From assembly GCA_963815045.1 (NCBI GenBank), contig CAWFET010000002.1, forward strand, positions 1,426,001 through 1,490,000: DNA of 64,000 nt, written 5' to 3'. The DNA is from DASUPK01 sp963815045 (GTDB lineage Bacteria > Actinomycetota > Thermoleophilia > Solirubrobacterales > 70-9). Position numbers and translations under genes: made by a program. This document shows, in pieces, positions 15,412-24,396 of this stretch. Under the pieces are notes generated by a model. That model made no database searches, was not told the origin of the DNA, and was given only the letters and a program-made list of their open reading frames with translations. Positions within the stretch are counted from its first letter, which is position 1. Each line of letters begins with the position of its first letter.

Positions 15412-15879
15412 TCAGCCGCCGCCCTGCCTGATGCCGCTCGGCGGATCCGTTGCATAGGTGCGGATCAGCCCGTTGACCAGGTCGCGCTTCTCCGAGTCGG
15501 AGAGGCGCGACCCGCCGTGGATCAGCTTGTACTGGAGCGGCGGCATCTCTCCGCCCTGGATCTGGTCCACGAGCTCCGAGATGTCCGGCTGGGGCTGGTC
15601 CCACTCGGAGAAGTTGAGGTTGCCTCGGCCATCGTCGACGTCGTGCTGGACCAGCCACGAGACCGGAGCGACGTTCGTGTACCAGGGCCACTTCGTCAGA
15701 TTGCTGTGGCAGTCTCCGCAGGCTTGGCTCGCGAGCTGCTCGGTGCGCGGGCTGTCCCAGCGGACTGCCCGGGTCACGGCCGGGTCGGAATGACTGCGCC
15801 CGTACGGGACCAGCTGGATCAGGAGGAACAGCGCCGGAATCCCGATCGCCAGGTAGCGGAGGGCCTTTCTCCAGTCCAT
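15412..15879 (-). CDS. membrane-anchored haem-binding (c-type) protein
   Basis: The 155-residue protein has one N-terminal anchor (LAIGIPALFLLIQLVPYG) and a single covalent haem motif CGDCH in ASQACGDCHSN, followed by KWPWYTNVAPVSWLV and MPPLQYKLIHGG. This layout is that of the small haem-binding domain proteins (PF14376-like). MPP could give the distal Met. It ends 31 nt before the DUF3556-like gene and probably feeds electrons to or from the operon's oxidoreductase. Confidence 0.8.
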   Translation of the reverse strand: MDWRKALRYLAIGIPALFLLIQLVPYGRSHSDPAVTRAVRWDSPRTEQLASQACGDCHSNLTKWPWYTNVAPVSWLVQHDVDDGRGNLNFSEWDQPQPDISELVDQIQGGEMPPLQYKLIHGGSRLSDSEKRDLVNGLIRTYATDPPSGIRQGGG

Positions 15880-15965
15880 CGCCGGAAACTATCCGGCAGC
15901 GCCTAAGAACCGGGTTAGAAACTTGCGCCGCAACTTCGCGCTCCGGCGCTCGTTATGGTCGATTG

Positions 15966-17594
15966 ATGCTCCGAACCCGAAGGGCCAGGGCGGGTTTCCT
16001 GCTGGCGGGGATCGCCTCACTCTGCATCCTCATCCTGCTCGCGCGGGGTGAGACCTCACGCGCAGCGAGCAGCAAGCCCAACGTGATCATGTTCACCACG
16101 GACGATCAGACCGTGCGTGACATGCAGGTCATGCCGAAGACTCAGGCGCTGATCGGCAGCCCCGGCGCCACCTTCCTGCACGCCTACGCGTCGGACCCGC
16201 TCTGCTGCCCCTCCAGGGTCACGGTCCAGACCGGGGACTACGCCCACAACACCGGGGTTCTCGGCAACACCCCGCCGCAGGGCGGCTACCAGTCGTTCAA
16301 CGACAAGAACGACCTGCCTGTCTGGCTGCAATCGGACGGTTACCGCACGATCCACATCGGCAAGATGCCGAACGGCTTCGGGGAGCCCAACGTGGGCGGC
16401 CCGACCTACGTGCCTCCTGGCTGGGGCCCCTTCGCCGGAGGAACGAGCGCCGCGTCCAAGGGCGAGTTCTATGGCTTCGTCGGCCCGCCCTCGTCCTACA
16501 CGGGATTCACCCTCGACGAGAACGGCGTCGACAAGGCCTACACGCCCGACGACTACTCGACCGACGTGTACGGCGACCTCGCGGTCGACCGGATCAACAA
16601 CCACCTCACGCACTTCCCCAACGACCCGCTCTACATGCAGGTCCAGTTCTTCGCGCCGCACGACCCCGCGACGCCGGCGCCGAAGTACGCCAATGCGTTC
16701 GCCACCGCCCCCCTGCCGGTCGACCCGAGCTTCAACGAGAAGAACGTCAAGGACAAGCCCGCCTGGATCAAGAGGATCAGCCGGTTCGGCCCGGGGCTGA
16801 TCGCGAAGATCCAGACGCGCTACCAGCACCGACTGGAGACACTGTTGTCCGTCGACGATGCGGTCGAGAAGATCGTCAACGACCTGCAGGAGCACGGGGT
16901 CCTCGGCAACACCTATCTGATCTTCACCTCGGACCAGGGCTTCATGCAGGGACAGCACCGCCTGCACCAGGGCAAGTTCGTCCCCTATGACCCATCGACT
17001 CAAGTCCCGCTCCTCATCCGCGGCCCGGGCATCCCCGCCGGCTCGCAGCCCAGGGCCCTCGTCTGGAACGGCGACATCACCTCGACGATCCTGCAGATGA
17101 CCGGCGCGAGGCCCGGCCTGCCGCAGGACGGGCAGTCGATGCTTCCCCTGGCGCAGAGCCCGACGCAGAAGTCCACCCGGCCGATCCTGTTCGAGACCGG
17201 CCCTCCGGGCACGACCTTCGAGCCCGGCACGGGCACGGCAGCCGCCGCGTCTGGACACAAGGTCGGCACCTACGTCAAGAACACGGACCTCGACCACACA
17301 GCCCAGCTCTCCCGCGCGATCGTCGCCCCCCGCTACCGGGCGATCCGCACGGGCCGCTACCTGCTCACGAAGTACTCGGACGGCGGGCGCGAGATGTACG
17401 ACGTCTCGCGCGACCCGCTGATGATGAACTCGATCTGGAAGAACGGGCGCTACGCGCCGGTCAAGAAGTTTCTCCTCAAGAGGCTCGCGAAGCTCGTCCA
17501 CTGCAGCGGGCCGGCGTGCGCGAAGCAGATCGGCAAGCCGCCGAAGCCGCTCGCCAAGCCGAAGAAGCGGAAGCAGAAGCCCGTCACGCCATAG
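15966..17594 (+). CDS. secreted sulfatase, arylsulfatase A-like (paralogue 1)
   Basis: The protein has 542 residues from ATG 15966 (a TTG lies directly before it). A basic-hydrophobic signal anchor precedes KPNVIMFTTDDQTVRDM, where the two Asp bind calcium. The sulfatase signature is PLCCPSRVTVQTG, with Cys80 the formylglycine site (C-x-P-S-R). A second motif, FTSDQGFMQGQHRLHQGK, holds the usual metal Asp and the Lys/His set. The tail is Lys-rich. It hydrolyses sulfate esters outside the cell, substrate unknown. The CoA-transferase gene follows 10 nt after the stop but is functionally unrelated. Confidence 0.9.
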   Translation: MLRTRRARAGFLLAGIASLCILILLARGETSRAASSKPNVIMFTTDDQTVRDMQVMPKTQALIGSPGATFLHAYASDPLCCPSRVTVQTGDYAHNTGVLGNTPPQGGYQSFNDKNDLPVWLQSDGYRTIHIGKMPNGFGEPNVGGPTYVPPGWGPFAGGTSAASKGEFYGFVGPPSSYTGFTLDENGVDKAYTPDDYSTDVYGDLAVDRINNHLTHFPNDPLYMQVQFFAPHDPATPAPKYANAFATAPLPVDPSFNEKNVKDKPAWIKRISRFGPGLIAKIQTRYQHRLETLLSVDDAVEKIVNDLQEHGVLGNTYLIFTSDQGFMQGQHRLHQGKFVPYDPSTQVPLLIRGPGIPAGSQPRALVWNGDITSTILQMTGARPGLPQDGQSMLPLAQSPTQKSTRPILFETGPPGTTFEPGTGTAAAASGHKVGTYVKNTDLDHTAQLSRAIVAPRYRAIRTGRYLLTKYSDGGREMYDVSRDPLMMNSIWKNGRYAPVKKFLLKRLAKLVHCSGPACAKQIGKPPKPLAKPKKRKQKPVTP

Positions 17595-17604
17595 AGTCCG
17601 CGCC

Positions 17605-18918
17605 ATGGCGCGGAGGATGAGCGCGGACGAAGCCGGCGCCCTGTTCGAACCGAGGGATACGTTCGCCATGCCGCTCGGCCCGGGCCAGCCCGCCGCGCTG
17701 CTCGAGGCGCTGGGGAAGCGGGACGACTGGGAGGAGCTCCGCATCGGGACGGCTCTGCTCTTCGTCTTCACGCCGCTCTTCCAGCATCGAAACGTCCATT
17801 ACCTCTCGGGCTTCTTCGGCCCGATCGAGCGGGTCCTGCGCGACCAGGGCGCCAACATCAGCTTCGCCCCGGCCGACTTCCGGCGCTTCGAGCCGATCCT
17901 CGAGGACCAGGCCCCGCGCGTGTTCGCGACAGCGGCCGCTCCGCCCGACGCCGACGGCTGGTGCAGCCTCTCCCTGCACGCGGGCAGCACCTACGACGAG
18001 ATGCAGCGGATCGCCGCCGACCCGAACCGGCTCCTGATCGCCGAGGTCTCCGAGCTCTTCCCGCGGACGCCCGGCTATGAGCCCGACTACAAGCACGCCC
18101 TCCATGTCGACCAGATCGACGTCCTGGTCGAGAGCGACAAGGGGCCGCTCCCCCTCGAGGACCCGCCGCCCGGCGACGCCGAGCGCGCGATCGCCGAGCA
18201 TGCCCGCCGGTACATCCCGGACGGGGCGACTCTTCAGACGGGCATCGGCGCGATCCCCTCGACGATCGCGGGGCTGCTCGCCGAAGGGGACGGCGGGGAC
18301 TACGGGGCACACTCCGAGATGTTCACCACCGGCCTGATGCAGCTCCACGAGGCCGGGAAGATCACCAACCGCAAGGGCCAATACGACGGCGTCTCGGTCG
18401 CGACCTTCGCCGGCGGCACCCAGGAGCTCTATGAGTGGCTCGACGAGAACCCCGACATCGCCTTCCTCCCCGTCTCGATCGTCAACTCCCCCGACGTGAT
18501 CGCCCGCAACCGGAGGATGGTGACGATCAACGGCGCGCTCTCGGTGGACGTCCACGGCCAGGTGATCGCCGACACGATCAACGCCAACCAGTTCTCTGGG
18601 ATCGGCGGCCACGAGGACTTCGTCTCGGGCCCCGCCCTGTCCCTCCAGGCCACCTCCCTGCTCTGCCTCTCGTCGACCTACACGCATGAAGAGAAGCGCT
18701 ACTCGCGAATCGTGCCCTGGTTCGACGTCGGCGCCGTGATCACAACTCCGCGCCATCAGGTCGACGTGATCATCACCGAGTACGGGGCCGCCGAGCTGCA
18801 GGGCAAGACCGTCCATCAGCGGGGGGAGGCGCTGGCCTCGATCGCCCATCCCGACTATCGCGATGAGCTGCTCGCCGCCGCCGAGCGCGCCTCGCACGGA
18901 CACGCCCCCTTCCAATGA
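17605..18918 (+). CDS. acetyl-CoA hydrolase/transferase family CoA-transferase
   Basis: The 437-residue protein has the two-domain CoA-transferase layout. QTGIGAIPSTIAGLL (residues 211-225) binds CoA. AHSEMFTTG carries Glu238, the residue that forms the acyl-glutamyl intermediate in class I enzymes. SGIGGHEDFVSG is the second conserved loop. It resembles 4-hydroxybutyrate or acetate CoA-transferases. It overlaps the lactate-oxidase-type gene by ATGA, suggesting joint use of lactate/2-hydroxy acids and their CoA esters. Confidence 0.88.
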   Translation: MARRMSADEAGALFEPRDTFAMPLGPGQPAALLEALGKRDDWEELRIGTALLFVFTPLFQHRNVHYLSGFFGPIERVLRDQGANISFAPADFRRFEPILEDQAPRVFATAAAPPDADGWCSLSLHAGSTYDEMQRIAADPNRLLIAEVSELFPRTPGYEPDYKHALHVDQIDVLVESDKGPLPLEDPPPGDAERAIAEHARRYIPDGATLQTGIGAIPSTIAGLLAEGDGGDYGAHSEMFTTGLMQLHEAGKITNRKGQYDGVSVATFAGGTQELYEWLDENPDIAFLPVSIVNSPDVIARNRRMVTINGALSVDVHGQVIADTINANQFSGIGGHEDFVSGPALSLQATSLLCLSSTYTHEEKRYSRIVPWFDVGAVITTPRHQVDVIITEYGAAELQGKTVHQRGEALASIAHPDYRDELLAAAERASHGHAPFQ

Positions 18919-20099
18919 GCTCCGAGCCCCCTGCCCCGCTCTTCGGCGACTACTACCGCGAGATCTACGCGAAGGGAATGCTCGCCGGCGAGCAGCCGAC
19001 CCTGCCGATGGCCTGGGCGGAGCTCGAGGCGAAGGCGCGCGACTCACTCGACGAGCGGGCGATCGCGTACATCTTCGGCGGCGCCGGCTCCGAGGACACG
19101 ATGCGCGCGAACCTGGAGGCGTTCAGGCGCCGGCGGATCGTCCCGCGCGTGCTGCGCCAGGACCTCTCCACGCGCGACCTCTCGCTGGAGCTGCTCGGGA
19201 CGCAGATGCCCGCGCCGGTGCTGCTCGCGCCGATCGGGGTGCAGACCCTGCTCCACGAGGAGGGAGAGCTCGCCTCCGCGAGGGCGGCGGACACGCTCGG
19301 GCTGCCGCTGATCACGAGCACGGCGTCGGCCACCTCGATGGAGGAGATCGCCGAGGCGAACGGCGAAGGGCCTCGCTGGTTCCAGCTCTACTGGCCGAAC
19401 GACGACGAGATCGCCGCGAGCCTGGTCAGCAGGGCCGAGGCCGCCGGGTACTCCGCCCTCGTGCTCACCGTCGACAACTACCTGCCCGGCTGGAAGCCAC
19501 GGGACCTCCAGCAGGCATATCTGCCCTTCCTCGAGGGGATCGGGATCGCGCAGTACCTCACAGATCCCGTGTTCCAGCGGGGACTCGAGAAGCCGCCGGA
19601 CGAGGACATCGGCGCAGCGGTCGGGCACTTCCTCGGCGTGTTCGCGAACCCGAACCTGACCTGGGAGCGCCTGGAATGGCTGCGCGGGGAGACGACCCTC
19701 CCCATCGTCCTCAAGGGGATCCTGCATCCCGAAGACGCTCGAGAGGCGCGCGAGCGCGGCATCGACGGACTAGTCGTCTCCAACCACGGCGGGCGGCAGA
19801 TCGACGGCGCGATCGCCTCGCTCGACGCGCTGCCCCCGATCGTCGACGCGGTCGGCGGGGAGACGGCGGTCCTGCTCGACAGCGGTGTTCGTTCGGGGGC
19901 CGACGCCTTCAAGGCGCTCGCCCTCGGCGCCGACGCGGTGCTGGTCGGACGGCCCTACCTCTGGGGGCTGGCGCTCGCCGGCCAGGAGGGCGTCGAGATC
20001 GTGCTGCGCTCGCTGCTCGCCGAGCTCGACCTGACGATGGCGCTCTGCGGCGCCACCTCCCTCGGCGAGATCGACTCGGACCTGCTGCGCGCGGTCTAA
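18915..20099 (+). CDS. FMN-dependent alpha-hydroxy-acid oxidase (lactate 2-monooxygenase-like)
   Basis: A TIM-barrel flavoprotein of 394 residues. YIFGGAGSEDTMRANLEAF near the N-terminus, PVLLAPIGVQTLLH, the catalytic-base segment VVSNHGGRQIDGA and DSGVRSGADAFKALALGADA (FMN phosphate loop) are all canonical. The size and YIFGGAGSEDT block are closer to lactate 2-monooxygenase than to lactate dehydrogenase LldD. It would convert L-lactate or a related 2-hydroxy acid with O2. It is coupled to the CoA-transferase upstream. Confidence 0.88.
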   Translation: MSSEPPAPLFGDYYREIYAKGMLAGEQPTLPMAWAELEAKARDSLDERAIAYIFGGAGSEDTMRANLEAFRRRRIVPRVLRQDLSTRDLSLELLGTQMPAPVLLAPIGVQTLLHEEGELASARAADTLGLPLITSTASATSMEEIAEANGEGPRWFQLYWPNDDEIAASLVSRAEAAGYSALVLTVDNYLPGWKPRDLQQAYLPFLEGIGIAQYLTDPVFQRGLEKPPDEDIGAAVGHFLGVFANPNLTWERLEWLRGETTLPIVLKGILHPEDAREARERGIDGLVVSNHGGRQIDGAIASLDALPPIVDAVGGETAVLLDSGVRSGADAFKALALGADAVLVGRPYLWGLALAGQEGVEIVLRSLLAELDLTMALCGATSLGEIDSDLLRAV

Positions 20100-21067
20100 C
20101 CGGCGAGCGCGTAGGCGGGGCAGTTCGCGTGCACCGTGACGGTGCAGCCCGTCCCGTTGCGGATCTCCACCGCGTCGCACAGCATCCGCGCCAGCCAGAT
20201 TCCGCGGCCTCCGATGCCCTTCGAGGGCGGTGTGAGCTGGCCGGCCAGCGCGTCCCGGATCCCCTCCCCGTCATCGCTGACCTCGCAGATCAGCTCGGTG
20301 TCCGTCTCCCAGACGCGAAGATGGGCGGGCGGGCTTCCGTGAAGGACCGCGTTGCTCGCGAGCTCGTTGACGGCGAGTGCCAGCTCGTCGGCGCGCGAGT
20401 CCGGCAGTCCGCACTCCACGGCGGCCGAGGAGATCACCCGGCGCACCTGGCGGAGATCGGCGAGGTTGAAGACCAGATCGGTCGACGGCTCCCCCTCGGG
20501 TGGCCCGACGTCGCCGTTGAGGCGGCGGCAGAACACCTGGGGGTCCTCGTACGGCTCGCTCGTGGCGGGGCCGTCCGGCCGCAGGATCGCCGGATGGGTG
20601 CAGTGGGCGTGCTGGACGATCTCGGCCGGCAGCGCCCGCGCGTCATAGGGGCAGAGGAGGCTGACCGGCATGCCGGCGAAGGCGACGTTGGCGACCGACT
20701 CGTTGCGTGCCCAGTCACGCACCTGGGCCTCGTTGCCGAGCGTCCAGGGCGGCTCCCCGATCAGCCGGACCCGCCCACGATCGGTCCTCTCCCCGGCCCA
20801 GCGAGCGAACTTGTCGCGAGTCCGGGCGGAGGTCTCGTACCACTCCTCGACTGTGAGCAGGGTTACCCCCTCGGGCTGCCCGCCGAGGGCGGAGCGCAGG
20901 CTCTCGACGTTCGCGGTCTGCACGGCGACCAGCGCCGGCTCGCCAGCCGCGATGCCCTCCTCGACGAACGGCAGGGCGACGTCCATGAACGCGTCATCGG
21001 TCCCGTAGATCAGGGCCGAATGAACGAACCCCAGGTCCGGGGCGGACGCATCCCCTTCGTACTTCAT
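20096..21067 (-). CDS. MEDS-domain anti-sigma/histidine-kinase-like ATPase
   Basis: I start at ATG 21067 (323 residues); the longer frame upstream covers the promoter region of the divergent lysozyme gene. The N-terminal ~200 residues fit a MEDS sensory domain (HSALIYGTDDAFMDVALPFV, PALVAVQTANVESL). The C-terminal ~130 residues are an RsbW-like HATPase with ELALAVNELASNAVLHG (N-box), VSDDGEGIRDAL (G1) and GGRGIWLARMLCD (G2). Such proteins switch sigma factors or anti-sigma antagonists in response to a cytosolic signal. No sigma factor gene is adjacent. The stop overlaps that of the oxidase gene. Confidence 0.8.
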   Translation of the reverse strand: MKYEGDASAPDLGFVHSALIYGTDDAFMDVALPFVEEGIAAGEPALVAVQTANVESLRSALGGQPEGVTLLTVEEWYETSARTRDKFARWAGERTDRGRVRLIGEPPWTLGNEAQVRDWARNESVANVAFAGMPVSLLCPYDARALPAEIVQHAHCTHPAILRPDGPATSEPYEDPQVFCRRLNGDVGPPEGEPSTDLVFNLADLRQVRRVISSAAVECGLPDSRADELALAVNELASNAVLHGSPPAHLRVWETDTELICEVSDDGEGIRDALAGQLTPPSKGIGGRGIWLARMLCDAVEIRNGTGCTVTVHANCPAYALAG

Positions 21068-21149
21068 CAAGGTTGCTCTACCCGCTTGGCTCAGATTTGA
21101 CGCCGCTCGCGCTCCGATCGCCGCCGAGCCCTGTTGCAGAATCAAGACG

Positions 21150-21917
21150 ATGAGGACGTGCGCGAGAAAATGGATGCTGCTTTCGGCCGTGGCGCTGGCC
21201 GCGGCGGCGCTCTGCATCGCCCCCGGCTCGGCGGGCGCCGGGACGAGGGCGCTCGGAATCGATGTCTCCCGCTTCCAGGGCCCGATCGACTGGCCCACCG
21301 TGGCCACGTCCGGCGGCATTCGCTTCGCGTTCGTCCAGGCGAGCCGCGGCAGCGGCGCCGACTGCACCGTGAAGCCCGGGCAGTGCGGCGCCGACCCGTT
21401 CTTCGCCACCAACCGGGTCGCCGCGGAGTCGAACGGGATCCGCGTCGGCGCCTATCACCGCGCCTTCGCCGCTGGGGGAACCACCGCCGACGCCCGCGCG
21501 GACGCGATCGCCGAGGCCGACGTCTTCCTCGCGACCGTCGGCTCGCTGCAGAGCGGCGAGCTCGTGCCGGTGCTGGACGTCGAGACGCCGTTCAGCGGGA
21601 TGACCGCAACGACCCTGCGCACCTGGATCCGGGTCTGGGTGAAGAAGGTGAACAAGCGGCTCGGCCGCAAGCCGATGATCTACACGAACGCCTCGAGCTG
21701 GGGAGCGACGGGCAACACCCGCGAGTTCGCGAAAGCGAAGTACCCGCTCTGGGTAGCCGAGTGGGGAGTCTCCCGTCCGTCGGTCCCGGCCTCGAACTGG
21801 GCCGGTCACGGCTATTCGGTCTGGCAGTACTCCAGCTCCGGGACCGTGCAGGGAATCTCCGGAAAGGTCGATCAGGACCGGCTCGGCAAGGGCCTCGCCA
21901 AGATCACCGTGCGCTGA
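21150..21917 (+). CDS. secreted GH25 lysozyme (N,O-diacetylmuramidase)
   Basis: The 255-residue protein has a signal peptide ending near GSAGAG. LGIDVSRFQGPIDWPTV places Asp38 at the first catalytic position. GIRVGAYHRAF and LVPVLDVETPFSGM (DxE) complete the GH25 active site, followed by YTNASSW and KYPLWVAEWGV. It cleaves peptidoglycan glycan strands, probably for wall turnover or competition. No wall-binding repeats are attached. Confidence 0.92.
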   Translation: MRTCARKWMLLSAVALAAAALCIAPGSAGAGTRALGIDVSRFQGPIDWPTVATSGGIRFAFVQASRGSGADCTVKPGQCGADPFFATNRVAAESNGIRVGAYHRAFAAGGTTADARADAIAEADVFLATVGSLQSGELVPVLDVETPFSGMTATTLRTWIRVWVKKVNKRLGRKPMIYTNASSWGATGNTREFAKAKYPLWVAEWGVSRPSVPASNWAGHGYSVWQYSSSGTVQGISGKVDQDRLGKGLAKITVR

Positions 21918-21964
21918 CGCCGCTCGGTGCGCCGCCCCCCACGCGGCCGAGGCGGACAGCCCGA

Positions 21965-22351
21965 CTACCGATGTGCGCCGGCCGCGTCTGTGGCTGGCCG
22001 GAATCGGCTCCGTGACCCCGCCGCGCGGGTGACGAAATGGCGGTCCTCGAGGCCGCCAAGACGAATGCCCGGGGCTGGACCAGGAGCGACGTCGACCACG
22101 AACTCCGGGTGCCCCCAGAGCTCGTAGCGGGTGGCGTCCACGTACACCGGCGCGCCGCCGATCTCACCGACGCGGAGGTCGTCGGCATCGGGGAGCAGCT
22201 CGGCTCGCGTCAGGCAGCGAAGCTCGCCCGCGTCGCAGGACGGGCCGATGCAGGCGAAGGCAAGTGGTCCGTGGGTGCTCCTCAGGCCCTCGATCAGCTC
22301 GATCGCCTCTGCGGTCGCGGTGACCCGGCAGGCGGCGAACTGGGAGACCAT
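21965..22351 (-). CDS. DUF779-like protein
   Basis: From ATG 22351 the product has 128 residues: MVSQFAACRVTATAEAIELI, GPSCDAGELRCL, then DDLRVGEIGGAPVYVDATRY, LWGHPEFVVDVAPGP and RHFVTRAA. The order LGE-IGG-P-V-Y, then W-H-x(5)-VDVxPG, then F-x-TR is that of DUF779 (PF05610), a small family often found beside aldehyde dehydrogenases. The Cys pair may bind a metal. It follows the 75-residue gene by 4 nt. Confidence 0.7.
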   Translation of the reverse strand: MVSQFAACRVTATAEAIELIEGLRSTHGPLAFACIGPSCDAGELRCLTRAELLPDADDLRVGEIGGAPVYVDATRYELWGHPEFVVDVAPGPAPGIRLGGLEDRHFVTRAAGSRSRFRPATDAAGAHR

Positions 22352-22355
22352 CCCG

Positions 22356-22583
22356 TCACCACCCACTCGAGACGACGACCAAGCCCATCGTCCAGAGCTC
22401 GTCGGGCGAATAGGAATACTCCTCGAGGGTCCGGCAGTCCTCGAGGATCGCGCGGCTCTCGTGGGCCGGCCACGCGAATCCCCGCACGACCCTGAACAGC
22501 TGCAGTCCATCCGTCAGGTAGACGTCGGGCTCCAGCGCGGTGGTCGAGAGGCGGCCCCTCGTGGTCTCGGTAACGACTGCCAT
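22356..22583 (-). CDS. small conserved-looking protein, unknown
   Basis: The 75-residue product from ATG 22583 begins MAVVTETTRGRLSTTALEPD and continues VYLTDGLQLFRVVRGF and RAILEDCRTLEEYSYSPDEL. It has a single Cys and a beta-then-helix character. A longer frame from 22628 is possible, but 22583 gives a tidier start. It is coupled to the DUF779-like gene. Function is unknown. Confidence 0.6.
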   Translation of the reverse strand: MAVVTETTRGRLSTTALEPDVYLTDGLQLFRVVRGFAWPAHESRAILEDCRTLEEYSYSPDELWTMGLVVVSSGW

Positions 22584-22641
22584 GACGCCAACCGTACCCC
22601 TGGGCCAGGCCCGTTCCATCGGGGCCAACGACCGGATCGCA

Positions 22642-22660
22642 CTAGGTACTCTCCACCTAG
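22642..22660. promoter_or_regulatory. palindromic operator candidate upstream of histidine kinase
   Basis: CTAGGT, 7-nt spacer, ACCTAG is a perfect 6+6 inverted repeat centred 21 nt before the kinase start codon. Its size fits a dimeric NarL-type regulator or a repressor. No second copy was seen in the window. Confidence 0.45.
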
Positions 22661-22671
22661 TCCCCTGAGGT

Positions 22672-24396
22672 GTGGAAAACGGCTACCGGGGAGCACGGTT
22701 GGCGTCCGAACAGAACAAGCTCACGGATGAGCGCTTGGAGCAGCTGCTCGAGGTCGGCCGGACGATCGTGTCCGAGCTCGACCTGGAGACCCTGCTTCGG
22801 CGTGTCGCCGAGGCTGCCCGCGACCTGACCGGGGCAGCCTATGCCGCCCTCGGGATCCTGAACGCGGACAAGTCCGGCCTCGAGCGCTTTCTGCATTCGG
22901 GCATCGACGAGCAGATCCGGCGCGAGATCGGGCCACTGCCGCGCGGCCGCGGGGTACTCGGCGAGCTGATTCGCAATCCCAAGCCGCTGCGCCTCGCGGA
23001 CGTCAACGCTCATGCGCGCTCCTATGGGTTTCCACCGAATCACCCTGAGATGAAGACCTTCCTCGGAACCCCCGTGCTGGTCCGCGGCGAGGCCTGGGGA
23101 AACCTCTACCTGACCGAGAAGAAGGGCGGCGCCGAGTTCGACGAGATCGACGAACAGGTGGTGATCGTCCTGGCGGCGTGGGCCGGCGTGGCGATCGAGA
23201 ATGCGCGCCTTTATGAGCGAATCGACCGCCGCCGGGAGGAGCTCGAGAAGGCGCTGCGCGGCCTGGAGGCGAGCTCGGACATCGCCCGGACCGTCTCGAG
23301 CGGGATCGAGCTGGGCGACCTCCTCGAGCTGATCGCGAAGCGCGGCCGTGGGGTCGTCGGGGCGACGCAGGCGGTCCTGCTGGTGTCAGACGGCGGCTCG
23401 CTCTCGATCGCGGCCGCGGCTGGCGAGCAGCCGGGCGCCCTCGAGGGACGGCGGCTCCCCGACAGCCCGACGTGGCTCAACGACCTTCAGGCCGAGACCC
23501 CCGAGCTGCGCGGCCTCCCCACCCTCGTCGCGGAGCTGGAGTTCCGCGACCGTTTCAGGGGGCGCCTGGTGGCCTTCGGGGCGCTGGGCTCGGACGGCTT
23601 CGATTCGAACGACGAGCAGGTCTTCGAGTCCTTCGCCGCCGGGGCCGCGGCGACCATCGGGACGGTGCAGGCGGTCGAGGCGGAGAAGCTGAAGATGTCG
23701 ATCGAGGCGTCGGAGCGCGAGCGCGTCCGCTGGGCGCGTGAGCTGCACGACGAGACGCTCCAGGAGCTGGGGGCTCTCAGGGTCCTGCTCGACGCGGCGG
23801 GCAGCGACCGGGAGCTGTCGGCGGACGCGAGGCAGATCGCGGTCGATCACGTCGACCGCGGGATCCGAAATCTCCAGGGCCTGATCACAGAGCTGCGGCC
23901 CTCGGTCCTCGACGAGCTCGGCGTCGGACCCGCGATCGAGTCCCTCTCCCGCCGCTCGAGCGAGCGCTTCGGAATCGAGATCGACGCCAGCGTGGACATC
24001 GGCAGCGACGAGTCGGAGGGGCCAAGCCGGCTCGCGCCCGACCTGGAGGCAACGATCTACCGCCTGGTGCAGGAAGCGTCCAACAACGCGATCAAGCACG
24101 CGAATCCCGACCGGATCTCGGTCACGGTGAGCTGTACCGACGAGGTGGTCGAGGTGATCGTCGTTGACGACGGGAGCGGCTTCGATCCGGAGGCCGCCGA
24201 CCGAAGCTTCGGGCTGGTCGGCATGGAGGAGCGGGTGTCGCTCGCCGGCGGCACCCTGGAGATCGCCTCCGAGCCGGGCCGGGGCACGAGGGTGCGCGCC
24301 GATCTGCCGCTGAGCCAGCCGGAGACTGGCCGAGGTCGCCCGACGAGGCCGGCGGCGGAGGCGGAGGCGCAGGCGGAGCGGGACCGAGCCCGCTAG
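22672..24396 (+). CDS. GAF-domain sensor histidine kinase (NarL/DevS type)
   Basis: The 574-residue protein has no membrane segments. The first GAF domain (about 35-180) and a second (about 205-335) resemble DevS/DosT sensors (LEVGRTIVSELDLETLLRRV, GRGVLGELIRNPKPLRLADV). A HisKA_3 helix carries His359 in RWARELHDETLQELGAL, and the HATPase has EASNNAIKHAN, VDDGSGFDPE and GLVGMEERV. It is probably a cytosolic redox or gas sensor. The response regulator is immediately convergent, sharing 4 nt at the stops. Start is GTG 22672. Confidence 0.9.
   Translation: MENGYRGARLASEQNKLTDERLEQLLEVGRTIVSELDLETLLRRVAEAARDLTGAAYAALGILNADKSGLERFLHSGIDEQIRREIGPLPRGRGVLGELIRNPKPLRLADVNAHARSYGFPPNHPEMKTFLGTPVLVRGEAWGNLYLTEKKGGAEFDEIDEQVVIVLAAWAGVAIENARLYERIDRRREELEKALRGLEASSDIARTVSSGIELGDLLELIAKRGRGVVGATQAVLLVSDGGSLSIAAAAGEQPGALEGRRLPDSPTWLNDLQAETPELRGLPTLVAELEFRDRFRGRLVAFGALGSDGFDSNDEQVFESFAAGAAATIGTVQAVEAEKLKMSIEASERERVRWARELHDETLQELGALRVLLDAAGSDRELSADARQIAVDHVDRGIRNLQGLITELRPSVLDELGVGPAIESLSRRSSERFGIEIDASVDIGSDESEGPSRLAPDLEATIYRLVQEASNNAIKHANPDRISVTVSCTDEVVEVIVVDDGSGFDPEAADRSFGLVGMEERVSLAGGTLEIASEPGRGTRVRADLPLSQPETGRGRPTRPAAEAEAQAERDRAR

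Noticed and set aside
18863..21100. 745-residue plus-strand open frame
   Set aside because: It covers the alpha-hydroxy-acid oxidase in another frame and the MEDS protein antisense. It is Arg/Ala/Gly-rich with no domain.
20096..21412. Start of the MEDS-HATPase protein at 21412
   Set aside because: The extra 115 residues are antisense to the GH25 signal peptide and show no domain. MKYEGD at 21067 begins the recognisable MEDS fold.
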